Assembly (NCBI GenBank): GCA_916610825.1
Contig: OU744452.1
Coordinates: forward strand, 13,000,110 to 13,064,109
Origin: Haliclystus octoradiatus
Taxonomy: Eukaryota > Cnidaria > Staurozoa > Stauromedusae > Haliclystidae
Direction: 5' to 3'
DNA length: 64,000 nt
The notes beneath the pieces were generated by a model. That model was given only the letters and a program-made list of their open reading frames with translations, searched no databases and had not been told where the DNA came from. Each line of letters starts with the position of its first letter. Position 1 is the stretch's first letter. The position numbers were made by a program, and so were the translations under genes. Shown here piece after piece: positions 50,201-60,800 of this stretch.

Positions 50201-53107
50201 TGTTTACTATTCTTATTTGGAATTTACCCCCTTTGAATGCCAAATTTGCATTTCTATTCATTTGAAATTCATGTCATTAATCTATGTCATTAAGTCAGTC
50301 AAATTTTCACAACTTTTGATAACACTCTGCAGTATTTTAAAATATTTGAAAACCAATCTAAACCAATTTAATGTTGAATGTTTTTGGGTTCAAACAATTG
50401 TGACATTCTTTTATTATCTGTTATGTACTTTTTTATTCATGTGGTATTTTAGTTTTCTGCAGAAGGACAATGATATTAATGAGATTGAATTAATTACTAA
50501 CTAAAACTAACTTACAATTTCTAAGCTGAATATTTCAAATCAGTTACAGTGAAACCTGTACTAACAGCTAGCGATGCTATTCGACGCTGAAATCACTATA
50601 GCAGACAAATATCAATTTGAATTTTCATAGTAGCCATTTTGTTTTCAAACGAAGGAAAAGGATTCACGGAAAAATAAATGTGTTATTGCAATGCTAGAAT
50701 GATCGTTTTGCATCCCTAGTAACAGCCTGCTACAAGAGGTAGATAAATTGACGGATATATATATGCAGGTGACCTTTATATACAGATTTGATTCAATAGA
50801 ACATACTACTTTAGACATTCCAGGGGTGACCACCATAGACAGGTGGATGCTGTATAGAGGTGACCACTAAAACAGGTTTGGCAGTACCACAGAAGTTTCT
50901 CTTGGTTATAATTCTTCATAAAATGATAATAAATTAATTAATGATATAAATTTTTAACTTACATCTGTTGTTCCATACGAATAGAAGTATCGTTTTCCAG
51001 GTTTAAGATCTGTTAACAAAGCATCATACATGTAACCAGGATCCCTGTAAGCGGCTGTTGTGTTAGCAGGTGAACCACACATATCAGAAGCAAGATATGT
51101 TTTAGCTGATGCAGAAACAGTTTCTGTTAATAAAGATCGTTTTACTCCATACTTGACAATCGGTTTTTTCACTAAATGGAATAAGAAAAAAATTAAATTA
51201 ATATTAGGCAGCAGAGACTGATTTAAATTATAGTCCAAAATAGATGTACGTGACTCTGTTAAAATTACATGTTGACAACAACTTCAGCATTCCAATTCAT
51301 TCATATTCATTGTTGTATATAAATCTATAATACCTTACGGTATTTTGTATGATTAATCTTGTTAGTTAATTGATTGAGTTACGTCGTACTTAATGTCATT
51401 AGTTAATGTAGTCGAGCTAATCGAATAACGTAAACTTGCTTACATCCATTATAGTATGTAAACGAGAATATATCTTGTATATAACCAATTGATTTGTTAT
51501 CAGATGTTCAGTATTAGTGTTGAGGATTTAATCCAGCACATATATGAAAATTAATAGATGAAGATTATTTATAATCAGAATACAGTGGAACCTGTATATA
51601 ACAGCCAGCTACAAGAGGTAGCTAAATTGACCGTTATAGACAGGTGGCCTTTATATACAGGTTTGATTCAATAGAAAATACAATTTAGAGATTGCAAGAG
51701 TGACCACTATAGACAGGTGGCCACTGTATAGAGGTGACCGTTATAACAGGTTTGACTGTATCCAGGAACAACATTTGAAGATTTTATAAATGTATTATAT
51801 ATTGATAATATTCAATAGCCTACTAACTACTACTAAGTCCTCGTAATTTCTGGAGTGTGCAATTCTTGGGTCACAGTCCAATACATTTTCAAAATTCACG
51901 TTTCATGCATGATCAAATTTAGTCTTCAATTCCCTAAAATCAGCTATTTTTATTTTAAGATGATAGCAAATCAGCAATAGGATTTTCTCGTGAAAATTTT
52001 GATCAAAATTAGCAATTCAAAGAATGGATCGAAAAGTGGTAAAAATTGAAGCGAAATTTTGCAAAAAAGTTTATCAAAATTCCTGTTTCATTCACTTTGC
52101 AATTGGAAGTCCCAATTTCAATGACTATTTTGACAATTTTTTGTTTCCTTCTACGAAAACAGCTTATTCTTGAATTCCAGTCCATTACTCCAACCCCAAT
52201 GTGACATTACCTGATGAAAAATGGAAGCATTCTGCGAGCTTATATCAATTCCCGCATATCATGGAAAATTATAGGCACAGCTACATTACCTTTCCAAAAC
52301 ATTTAAAAATTTAAAAACAGCCAAAATTAATTTTAAAGACTTTTTAATTTCGTTTTAATTTATTATGTAACTTATAATTCATTGTCCATTGTGGCCGCAT
52401 GATGTGGATCTCATGTAAGTCTATGATCTCATCTCATGAATATGGAAAATAATTGTGAAAATTACGTTAAAAAACTCATTCCTATTCCATGTGCATATAA
52501 TCAAAATCTCACCCAAACTTGATGTCCACATAACTCTCATTTCTGATGATTTTCCAGTCAATGCAATATGACCTTGGAGAGGTTGTTCGTTCCCACCGAC
52601 AAAACTAACAATGTTACTTGAACATTCCATAAAAGTATGATTGCCTTGAACATTATAGTAACGAAATTCACAATGTGTTCTCATGTTATAAAGTATAACA
52701 TTATACGACCCATATCCTTTATCCCATGTGAAAACCGTCATTAGAGATGGTTTGAAATGGTCTAAAACACCTTTTGCACTACTGTTTTCAGGGCAAAATA
52801 ATCCAACCCAATCATTACGATTAGGTTGAGAAACACCATGCCATGAAACAGTTGCTGATTCACCATTTTCAAGAAGGAATGGTGTTGCTTTGATAACACA
52901 AGATTGGTCATTTTCGGATGAAGGGTATTCATGGACAGTTTGTGCTTCAAATATCTCGTTAAATAAGACAACATCAGTTCGATCTATTAATGTACCATCG
53001 TCGTTTAACCGGCGAAAATAAGTTGGTACGGCATGTTTTTGCTTTTTATCTCCTTCAATGCAGCAAAAGCTGATACAAAGACATAGCAATGATAAGCTCC
53101 TCAACAT
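44238..53107 (-). CDS. Large (plant-type) purple acid phosphatase, secreted or lysosomal
   Basis: Binuclear-metal phosphatase. Exons in transcript order: 53107-52513, 51171-50963, 50097-49897, 48849-48611, 48016-47838, 44575-44238; all GT-AG and in phase, 586 residues. A signal peptide is visible (MLRSLSLLCLCISFCCIEG). An N-terminal Ig/Fn3-like part is followed by MRVMWTSS, DMCGSPANTTAAYRDPGYMY, and the metallophosphatase core: YGDMG (Asp295), NGDISYARGY (Asp328, Tyr331), GIGNHE (Asn361), MMSTEHD, GGHR (His464) and AHYHSYERT (His503, His505). All seven metal ligands are kept; the usual GHxH has Ala in place of Gly. The MCGSPA and DSSGECGVP blocks are typical of the large PAP group known best from plants, unlike the shorter animal ACP7 or ACP5. 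Introns are crowded with MITEs and a 1.5-kb minisatellite. Substrate unknown. Confidence 0.9.
44645..44735 (+). repeat. tRNA-derived SINE, family B
   Basis: ACTAGTAGCTCAGTGACAGA (A box) and CCAGGGTTTGATTACTC (B box), then GCTGGTGCACATCCTGC; second copy of the family at 34085-34180. Confidence 0.55.
44741..44899. mobile_element. hAT-like MITE (CAGGGTCC family), diverged
   Basis: TGTCTGACAAAAAATTCAGC, TTTTTTGTTGAGG, ATCAATTTTCTTCTCAATTT and GGATCCCCATTATTGCTGGA follow the order of the reference copy at 43311-43488. Confidence 0.6.
45199..46055. mobile_element. 857-bp element with 51-bp terminal inverted repeats
   Basis: Ends AGGGCCATTTAAACTGCAGC and, in reverse, AGGGCCATTTACACTGCAGC continue alike for 51 bases with four mismatches (core GGCACGGTACTCG). 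TAT flanks both ends, so a 3-bp duplication (PIF/Harbinger-like) is possible. No transposase is inside; a second hairpin with GGGCCGAGA/TCTCGGCCC lies at about 45871-45899. Its right end touches the 68-bp minisatellite. Confidence 0.75.
46056..47533. repeat. 68-bp minisatellite, about 22 copies
   Basis: The unit begins TTATATGTATGTTGTATTTG and contains CATCATCCTTAGGTTAGGAA; period 68 bases, with two 67-base variants (TTTATG for TTATATG) and one T-to-G change near 46941. Copies are otherwise nearly identical. It lies in the last intron of the phosphatase gene. Confidence 0.95.
48072..48235. mobile_element. hAT-like MITE (CAGGGTCC family)
   Basis: Family order is kept: CTGACAAAAGTAAG, GAGCAAATTCAGAAGAAAAT, ATTTATTGGTCAAACC, then CTTTTGTTGGACCCTG. 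No duplication is clear. Confidence 0.65.
48267..48405. mobile_element. hAT-like MITE (CAGGGTCC family), left-truncated
   Basis: GGAATTCCGGAAGATTAGAG to GAACGTTTTGTCGGACCCTG, lying 30 bases after the preceding copy in the same orientation. Confidence 0.6.
49045..49618 (+). mobile_element. pogo-type MITE, family B, middle layer of the nest
   Basis: CAGTGTAACCCGTTTAAGTG at the left; the right end GGCGGGTTAACACTG is displaced by the TTAA element. TA lies on the left; on the right the flank reads AATA, slightly altered. It was inserted into the hAT-like MITE. Confidence 0.75.
49209..49609. mobile_element. TTAA-flanked MITE, inner layer of the nest
   Basis: 401-bp element with inverted ends GCCCTGGGCAAACGACAGCA and, in reverse, GCCCTGGGCAAACGACGGCA, about 29 bases with one or two mismatches, flanked by TTAA (49205-49208 and 49610-49613). 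TTAA targets are used by piggyBac and Kolobok elements. The target TTAA was part of the pogo-type terminus. No transposase is inside. Confidence 0.85.
50547..50884 (+). mobile_element. pogo-type MITE, family A, split by a hAT-like element
   Basis: CAGTGAAACCTGTACTAACA to AACAGGTTTGGCAG with TA on both sides. A 150-bp insert sits near the left end at 50569-50718. Confidence 0.7.
50569..50718. mobile_element. hAT-like MITE with TAGSGATGC ends
   Basis: TAGCGATGCTATTCGACGCT at the left and, in reverse, TAGGGATGC at the right. Flanks CTAACAGC and GTAACAGC form an 8-bp duplication with one mismatch. Same family as 18339-18997. Confidence 0.65.
51583..51758 (+). mobile_element. pogo-type MITE, family A, best-preserved copy
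   Basis: 176-bp element CAGTGGAACCTGTATATAAC to AACAGGTTTGACTG with TA at both sides (51581-51582, 51759-51760), uninterrupted. Suitable as the family reference. Confidence 0.8.
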
Positions 53108-53541
53108 ATTCGGAAAATTAGCCAGCGAGTATTTCTATAACATTATAACTGACGCTGTTATTTAATTTTTGATTCTAAAAGTGAAAGAAACAAAATATTG
53201 TTGTTTCAACCGTACTGTCATGTGATTGTGTGTCACGTGATTCATCCAAATAGACAAAACGTCATGGTCATCGTACACTGTCATCACGTACATCGCGTGC
53301 ATCATAACATGCTCATAACAAAATTTGAAATAAAAATTAAACATTTCAGCTCTGATACGCGTGTCAATTATCTAATGAATTCCTTGCAAATTTCACAGTG
53401 ATTTGTTCAATTCTGAATTTAACAAAGTCACAGAATTTGAAGAATTTGAATCCATAATCTCGTATTGCCACCTTGGAAACATCTCAACAATTTTTACTGC
53501 GAGGCTATAATTATTATTTCTTTCTCACGTGAATCTACAAA
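53108..53541. promoter_or_regulatory. Divergent promoter between the phosphatase and mL44
   Basis: The two start codons lie 434 bases apart on opposite strands, so promoters must share this segment. It holds two palindromic TCACGTGA sites (53233-53240 and 53525-53532), the E-box type bound by USF or MiT/TFE factors, and a run of CATCACGTACATCGCGTG. The second site is ten bases before the mL44 ATG. Function is inferred from motif and position only. Confidence 0.4.
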
Positions 53542-54564
53542 ATGGCTGCAAATTTATGTAACAGAGTAAACTTGTTCAGATCCATCTCCCTTGCACAGGC
53601 ATTTAATACTATTCAATCTCGTGCAATAGTAAATAAACATATTGCATGTGTATCTAATTATCAAATCCGTTATTATCGTGGATCCAATAGAGATATTCGC
53701 CGCAGAGAAAGACGTCTAGTTGAACAATTAAAAAGGCAAAGAGATGTGGTATCTGTATTTCATTTTCCTACATTTATACGTTGTCATTACGATAAAGAAA
53801 TAGAATGTTTTCAGAAACGTTTAGGTATTGAATTCAATGATAGCATGTTGCTAAAGCAGGCTTTCACGCATGTATCATTTTTAAATGAGCTTAATTCTGA
53901 GACATTTGAATTTCAAGATCAGAAATCACAATTCAGCACTGAGAGTGGTGAACGCCTAGCATTGTATGGAAACATATTTTGCTCTCAGACCATAACTGAT
54001 TTATTATCTCGTGCATATCCAATTATAGACCAATCTTTATTATTGCTATTAAGAAGACAGCTGTTGAACAGATCAATCATTTCGAAACTGGCATCACATT
54101 TAGCTATTCCTGATTTAATTTTAATTCAGCATGAATTGGATACAATTAACAGTAATAAATCATTAACATATACAAAAGATGATATTCTCTGTGATGTATT
54201 CTTTGGCGTAGTTGGAGCTATATGCTTAGATCAAGGTGAAAACAATGGAAGAAAATTTATATTAGATTTTCTTTGGCCTCTTCTTCATGAATCCATATCT
54301 ATTGATGAACTTGAAATTGACAACAGCGAACATTTACTTGACAATATGTTACTTAAACTTGGAAAAGGGAAATCTGTTTCAAGGATATTAGCAGAAACTG
54401 GCAAGAAAACTGATTTTCCACTTTACTCTGTTGGTGTTTTTTCGGATGCAAATCTTTTAACTCAATCTGCTTCTTACAGTGTTGATAAAGCAAAAGAAGA
54501 CGCATATATCAAATGTATATTCCAAATAATGGAGGAAGAAGCATGCTTACATAACCTTCAATGA
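53542..54564 (+). CDS. MRPL44: Mitochondrial large ribosomal subunit protein mL44
   Basis: Single exon of 340 residues, close to the usual length of about 330. The N-terminus is basic and free of acids over the first 20 residues, fitting a mitochondrial presequence. Residues about 85-235 form the RNase III-like domain (KRLGIEFNDSMLLKQAFTHV, GERLALYGNIF, DILCDVFFGVVGAICLDQG) and about 255-335 the double-stranded-RNA-binding fold (LLLKLGKGK, FPLYSVGVFSDANLLTQSAS, DKAKEDAYIKCIFQIM). The RNase III signature ERLEFLGD is replaced by ERLALYGN, so the catalytic acids are gone, as is known for mL44, which is structural. An AATAAA lies at 54820-54825. Its start context is AAAATGG. Confidence 0.85.
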   Translation: MAANLCNRVNLFRSISLAQAFNTIQSRAIVNKHIACVSNYQIRYYRGSNRDIRRRERRLVEQLKRQRDVVSVFHFPTFIRCHYDKEIECFQKRLGIEFNDSMLLKQAFTHVSFLNELNSETFEFQDQKSQFSTESGERLALYGNIFCSQTITDLLSRAYPIIDQSLLLLLRRQLLNRSIISKLASHLAIPDLILIQHELDTINSNKSLTYTKDDILCDVFFGVVGAICLDQGENNGRKFILDFLWPLLHESISIDELEIDNSEHLLDNMLLKLGKGKSVSRILAETGKKTDFPLYSVGVFSDANLLTQSASYSVDKAKEDAYIKCIFQIMEEEACLHNLQ

Positions 54565-54819
54565 TCTAACAAAGCTAGCCTAGAGGCTATGCAACTACAC
54601 ATTGTCCTTAGTCTAAACTTAATCTATTTGGCTTTGTGTACTAGGCTACCTTCTTTTGAATTTTATGAAGGCATAAATATTGTTCGTTAGATTTTCAAAC
54701 TTTTAATGTGATATGATTTATAGAGAAAATAGTATCAAATAATTTGACAGTATTGCATAAATTATCTTTGGAATGGTAGCCGAAAACAGTAGATACTCAA
54801 AAGAGAAGTGTTTAACAGA

Positions 54820-54825
54820 AATAAA
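54820..54825 (+). promoter_or_regulatory. Polyadenylation signal of mL44
   Basis: AATAAA 255 bases after the stop. The convergent SAXO gene has its own signal at 54983-54988 on the other strand, so the two 3' ends are about 150 bases apart and may overlap. Confidence 0.55.
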
Positions 54826-54982
54826 CACAGATAATTTGCGTCAGATTGTCTGTCTTATAATAATCGGAACACTTGTTACAAAATTCACTATGGAAATGTT
54901 ATGTACGTCAGACCTACATGTCACATTGTAGTGTTCTGTTTAAGTTTGAAATTTGATATACAAATTTTATGCAAAATATCAA

Positions 54983-54988
54983 TTTATT
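54983..54988 (-). promoter_or_regulatory. Polyadenylation signal of the SAXO-like gene
   Basis: TTTATT on the plus strand reads AATAAA on the minus strand, about 110 bases past the SAXO-like stop. Confidence 0.5.
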
Positions 54989-55096
54989 GATTTCATTGTC
55001 ATACTCTGTTGGGATATTATTTTCAAAAAATATTGTAACTTATTTAATTAGGAAAGTAATGATTATATATTTTTAAATGTTTTCATCAATTCTGTT

Positions 55097-56903
55097 TTAA
55101 GCTAATGCCATCACACTATTTTGCTGTGGCTGGTAGAACTGATGTCCATTGATATTATGTGAATAGGAATAACCATTGCTTGATTTCATATTTTCTCGAA
55201 GGGACAGATACTTCGCTGGGCATGGCGGTATAGATTTGGCAGTGTAAGTGTCCATGTAATTTGTACTGAATTCTTGATCACCATTTGTATTGAGGCCACC
55301 CTCTTTAGGGATATAGGGGTCTCTTCTGCATGTTGGATGAGGTCGAAAGTGTGATTGGAATGTTGATTCTCCAGCAAATGGAACTTTAGGTGATTGATAT
55401 GTTTCTGTCCGTTTACAAGTTCCACTTGGATTAGGGCTCCATTGCCTAAATGCATCGTTGTGAGTTGTTAGGCCTTCAAATGGCCCATCAGGACCAGTTC
55501 TTCTGTATTCAGGCCTAGCACTTTTAGCTGGCCTAGTATTCTTTCCTTGAAAATCATGTTGCATTGTTGTCTGATGGTCAAATGAATCCTGTGGAGCAGT
55601 CCATCCATTTGATGGCTTCCATGCTTGCCTCCTTTGCGACGTCCATGGGCGATATGCCTCTTGATTTGTTGTGCTGCTTTCAAATGGCTCTCCTGAACTA
55701 ATCACTGCTGCAGGTGGTTTGCAGCTTTCTGAGGGTACATAGCCATCAGGCCAAGGATATGATGTTCGAAACGTTGTTGAATGATCAAATGGATCATTAT
55801 GTTGAATCATATTCTGCATTGGCTTAGCAGACTTGGTCGTAGGAACTTGTTTCTTTGTGTAATCGGAACGTGTTGTGGTGTCATTTGCAAAAGCGCCCTG
55901 CCCCACTTGAAGGGATGGTTCAGGAGGCTTAATTGTTTGCCTGCCTAGAGTGTGGTTATACCCAGGAAAATCACGTTGGAATGTGGTTTGATGATCAAAT
56001 TTAGTTTGAGGGAGGCCTATTGCTCCTATTCTAGGCTTGACTGATTGGACAGGTTGAACGTCCCATGGTCTGTATGTTTGTTTGTGAACAGTTGTTGCAC
56101 TGAACGGTCTGTCGCTAGCTAGCATTCTATAATCGGGTCTAGCTGATTTAGTTTTTTCGGCTGTTTTGGGGATGTAGTCTTTCTTATAACTTGATTCATG
56201 GTCAAATGTACCAGGTGTTCGATTGTATGCAGTTGGTTCTTTTTTCTTAGGTGCTTGGTATTCATAAGGAACATAAGTTTGGTTGTACATTGTGGATCCA
56301 TCAAAAGGGTCATGGCTTGTTCTTGTTGTCGTTTCGGGCTTGATTGGCTTTGTGCGTTCGATATTATCAAAGTTTCTGTAAGTTTGCTTATATTCTGTTA
56401 AGAGACATCTTGGCTGTGTTGATTTATTATGAGATGGGGTGTGGACACATCGATGACGACTGCAAAAGAAAATATTAAAGTTAATATGACCTTGACTGGA
56501 ACTGTTATATTTTCCGTAGATTTATCCACTCCGTAAAATTATACATCTCTAACATTTTCAAATTTTCTATAAATAGCTACAGTAGTACATAATTGATAGG
56601 CCTACCCATGTGTGGGGCATTCAGCAAAGGAGCACTAAAGGTGTCCTGTCTAATAGGCTATGTCTATGTTCTATGTATATACTTTGATGGCAATATCGAG
56701 AACGGTAAGAGTTCAACGGAAGCAAGCTATAGATGTATCACTAGGGATAAGAAATATTGCAAAATGGAACTCGACGGTGACATGAACAATGTAATGATTT
56801 TGCTACAATTTACGAATTTTCGGTCGACCCAAATATGTATAATTCGCTGTTTTACTTACCCACAATTGCAGATTTGGCATATGCACAACGGTTTACGAAC
56901 CAT
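55097..56903 (-). CDS. SAXO1: SAXO1/FAM154-type stabilizer of axonemal microtubules
   Basis: Microtubule inner/associated protein of cilia and flagella. Two coding exons, 56903-56860 and 56459-55097, joined in phase 2, give 468 residues, close to the length of vertebrate SAXO1. The first exon encodes the diagnostic Cys-rich start MVRKPLCICQICNCG, and the second continues RHRCVHTP. The body consists of about a dozen Mn-type modules with the theme PFDHxTTxxxxY followed by a Pro/Arg/Lys-rich link, for example TFDHESSYKKDYIPK, PFSATTVHKQTYRPW, KFDHQTTFQRDFPGY, PFDHSTTFRTSYPWP, SFDHQTTMQHDFQGK. In the family these modules bind and stabilise microtubules. Whether it is orthologous to SAXO1 or SAXO2 cannot be decided here. 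The start ATG is in the short first exon, which is too small to be seen as an open frame on its own. Confidence 0.9.
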
Positions 56904-57836
56904 CTTAAAGTTAAGTTTCCTTTTTGGTACCAGTTAACGATCTAAATTGCTCTACTGTGGCACCTGTGGCTTGCAGTATCGATGCTTTTTGATGTTGATT
57001 GATGGCAAGCGACACTTTTTGTCAAGTTGTTTTTTGGCCACAGCAACAGACAGGCATATAGTTGCTAAGGACACACAATCGTGACTTCTGATTGGTTAAT
57101 TGATTATGAGGTTCATTTACAACCTCGCTACAGTAACATTTTGTGATATCAAAGAGAGGATCGTATGACGTATTTGTTTTCTTTTGCTTAGTAACAGTTG
57201 AAATATATCACCAGGACTACACTTTGTAGAAGTGAGGTGTATGTATCGATTTCACTCCCATATCTTATATCTTATCAACGTGAACGGTGCTTTGGAAGAT
57301 CCTTGCCATCTTCCCAGAACCAGATCCGATCTATTCGTTTTCATTTCAAACTATAATGCTTTTGGAGTTGGGCAGGAAGACCACCGATTAACAACGCGGA
57401 AAAAGTGTAAACATTACGAACGATAGAAACCTGTGATAGGAACCACCTCCAGCAGCAACCAGGTCAACTGCACAGACGATAACCGTCAAAAGAAATTTAA
57501 AAGAAATATAAACGGTAAATTAAGGTAAGAACCTACTTGTGAATATCTAATTAAATGTTGAATCATTGATTCATAAGTAACTAAGGTAAACTAAATCAGT
57601 ATAAACATAAATAGGCTTTAAGATACAACAGTAAGTCTGTCATTTTCATTCAAATACTCGCACAGAATTACACTCTCTACATCTCTGCATAATATGGCAA
57701 AAATATGCACGGCAAGCTGATCTAATCAGTATTGTAAAAGTTATTAAAGTTTTTTTGTATGTAATAATCACAAGTGGCTTTGAATGTGGAACTGACAAAG
57801 ATCAAAACAAAATGTTTATTCTAAGGAAGTTTCTAA
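56904..57836. promoter_or_regulatory. Promoter region of the SAXO-like gene with X-box-like site
   Basis: On the minus strand, 57074-57061 reads GTGTCCTTAGCAAC, which differs at one position from the RFX X-box consensus GTNRCC-N-RGYAAC. A CCAAT box (AACCAATCAG, minus strand) lies about 25-35 bases further upstream near 57091-57100. RFX sites beside CCAAT boxes are typical of ciliary genes, fitting SAXO. The remainder up to 57836 shows no gene apart from the TCERG1 3' UTR. Confidence 0.35.
57815..57820 (-). promoter_or_regulatory. Polyadenylation signal of TCERG1
   Basis: AATAAA on the minus strand only about 17 bases after the TCERG1 stop, which would give a very short 3' UTR; a more distal signal may also be used. 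Confidence 0.4.
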
Positions 57837-60800
57837 TTAATCTTTTTTATAGCGAGATGATGGATGTGTTGCAGTTGGTGGAGGAGGAGGTCCCTTCTTA
57901 TGAAGTTCTTCGATATATGATCTTAAAAGTCTTCCTCTTTCGTCAGACATACTGTCTAATACTAAGTAGCGTTTGTCTTTCTGAAATAAAGGAATAAAAA
58001 TGAGTTCAGAATCATTTTATATTTACAGAAATCAGCAAGCATAGACAATATCAAATCTAGTTACATCAAAATTCAATCTAAGTGGCATGAAATGAATGCC
58101 AACAAACAAGAAATTGTAAGCCAAGAAATGGCATCTAGCAACTGATAGAATTATGAATGAACAGAAATGTGTGACATGAATCGGAAGCAAGTCTTAACTG
58201 CGAGTCTTATCTGAGCATCAAAATGCTGTTGTTTTTCTCCTTGTATTTCAAATATTATTGTAATTATTGTAATTGTTTTATTTGTCAATATTCTAAATTT
58301 GATGGGCAAATACAGGGAAAACCTAAGGCTCCCGAACCTATGAAGCGCCCAGAAGTGCTATTGCTATTAATTATGTTATTCATATACACTGTACATAGTA
58401 CAAAGAAACTGGTGCATCGTGTATCAAACCCTATTACTTGAATGGTATCATAAGCAATTAGATGAGCACTTGAAGCATTATTTCTTAATCACCCTATGGG
58501 TTACATGCAGCCATTCACTCACTTTTAATGTTTCGTTTATATCTTTCATCAAGTGAGAATTATCCTCTGCTTTGCGTTTTGTTCTAAAACGTAAAATATT
58601 TAACGCTGGTTTGATTGCAATAAAACAATACAGTTTCCTAGCAGAATAGTTCTGTGCACAATCACATACACACAAGATGAGATCACATTCACACAATAAC
58701 CCCTCTTCCGTTGATTTAACCTTCTGTAGTAATGGCATATGTCTATAATTAGCCCTACCGAAGGCGTCCACACCACTCTTCTACTTCTACTTCAGTGGCT
58801 TTTTCCGCTAAAGGCAATGATTGTAAGTGCTCTTTACTGATCTCAGCTGTATCACTGCATATTAATTTCAACAGATCTAATGGCAGATATACCATAACTT
58901 TGCATAATTAAATTTTCAGTTATTCCAGTCCGATCCGATCTAACCTTATTTTCTCGGATTGGGATAGAACTTTTCACTTTTGGATTGGATTTTCAATATC
59001 AATGATATTAATATATGCGGAGTTATTTGGACTTTTTATAAAAAAATGTTGCTAACTATTTCATTGTTTTTGTTATCATTATGATCATAAATAGAGTAGA
59101 AAATTATCAATACTCCGATCCGGATTCTATTGGTTTGGAGCGGATTCTCAAAGCAGAATCCGAATGTTTTGAATATTTTCCGAATCAAAACCCATTTGAA
59201 TCGGATTCGGATTACTAAAGCTAAATCTACTGTTAAATTTGACTTCTGCCTTTTGACTGGTGTTCATTCTATTTTGTCAAAAAAGCAGTAGCCATTACTG
59301 CACATTTCCCAAGTGAATTTCATTACGGATTCTGTCATTGCAGATATCAAATTTCAAATTTGTAAGCACATCAATGAAATTGATTTGATTCTTATGATGA
59401 TTATTCCATGGGATTTAATGGATTCAAAAAAATATCACATTAGAAGTGACCTTTCTATTGATCCAATTTATTGTCATGGACTACTACTAAAGGACTCGAA
59501 CATTTCTGAATTCATTTGGGAAAATCTTTAAATTTTGATTTGATATATAATTATAAATTATCAATAAATGATACATACAGGCAAACAAAGGAAAAAAGTA
59601 TTCAACTCATTTTCAGTTACATGCAGCGTAACAGGAGTGTTTACATTTATCTATAAAATTTAGATCAACAATGGATTAGCATTGTTTATTAATTTAGTAT
59701 AGGACTTAGTTACAATTACATATTCCGGAAGAGAGTTCCATATACGAGATTACGCAATTAAAATATGCAACACAATTTCTTACAAATTGACTCGGAAACA
59801 ATGAAGATGTAGCAGCAATCTTACCTACTTCATCCATGTCAGTTCTACACATTTGAATCACTTTTGAATTTCAATTTGATAAAACATCAATCTATTCAAT
59901 ATCACCAGCCAAACAATTCAATTATTTTTATAGCCCCATCATCAAGGTAATAACTACTTACTTGTATGTAATGAGTTTTGTTTCACGAAGCAATGATCTG
60001 AAATCTGCTTTGACATCAACGAATCTCTCTTGTATGTAATCATAGAATTCCCTCTCACGCTAGAAAATTGAAAGATTGTATTAGAAGGATATTGATTTTT
60101 TGTGTGATATCAGTTGGTATATCACTGAACTACAGCTATCAAGTATGCAGGCTTGTGTTTGAATTAAATCAAGATCGATTCAGCTTCGCTTATATCCAGT
60201 GAAATCACATAGTATCACCCCGTATTGACAACCAATGAGGTCATGTCGTTGAATATGTGAACAAAGCTTATTACAGAGCTGAGACCAGTGATATGATATG
60301 CTCAAGTCAAAAACTAGCATAAGTGATATGACTCTGGATTCTTAAGTGCGCCAATGTGTTAAAAAAGGCATATATATACATTGACTGCTACAATAATTTC
60401 TAATTCTAGAGCTGACGATTTCAAAATTAGGGATGTGTATACAGTATGTGAATCAAGTACAGTCAAAACGTAAATAAAATATGGTTTATTCAGTTTGTTT
60501 AAAGCTAAACTGAAATAAGGAAATCAACCTTTTCCGTCTTGTAGCCTACAGAGAGTCTGACAACAGTAGGAATCCTACAATCCTAAATTCTTGCAGGCTA
60601 GAGAAAATTCAGAAGGAAATTGAGATTTTTATGATTTATTGGTCAAACCTCAACAAAAAAATTCAGAAAAAAATGTTGAAAAATGATTCCAAAACGCTGA
60701 ACCGTTTGTCGGACCCTGGTCTTGTATTTGTTTTAGCTACACCGCATCATGCAGTACAGTAGTAGAATATCAGTCTGGATTTCATAGTTATCCCAAATGT

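Noticed and set aside
56593..56937. Plus-strand frame of 114 residues
   Set aside because: It overlaps the first coding exon of the SAXO-like gene on the other strand and resembles no protein.
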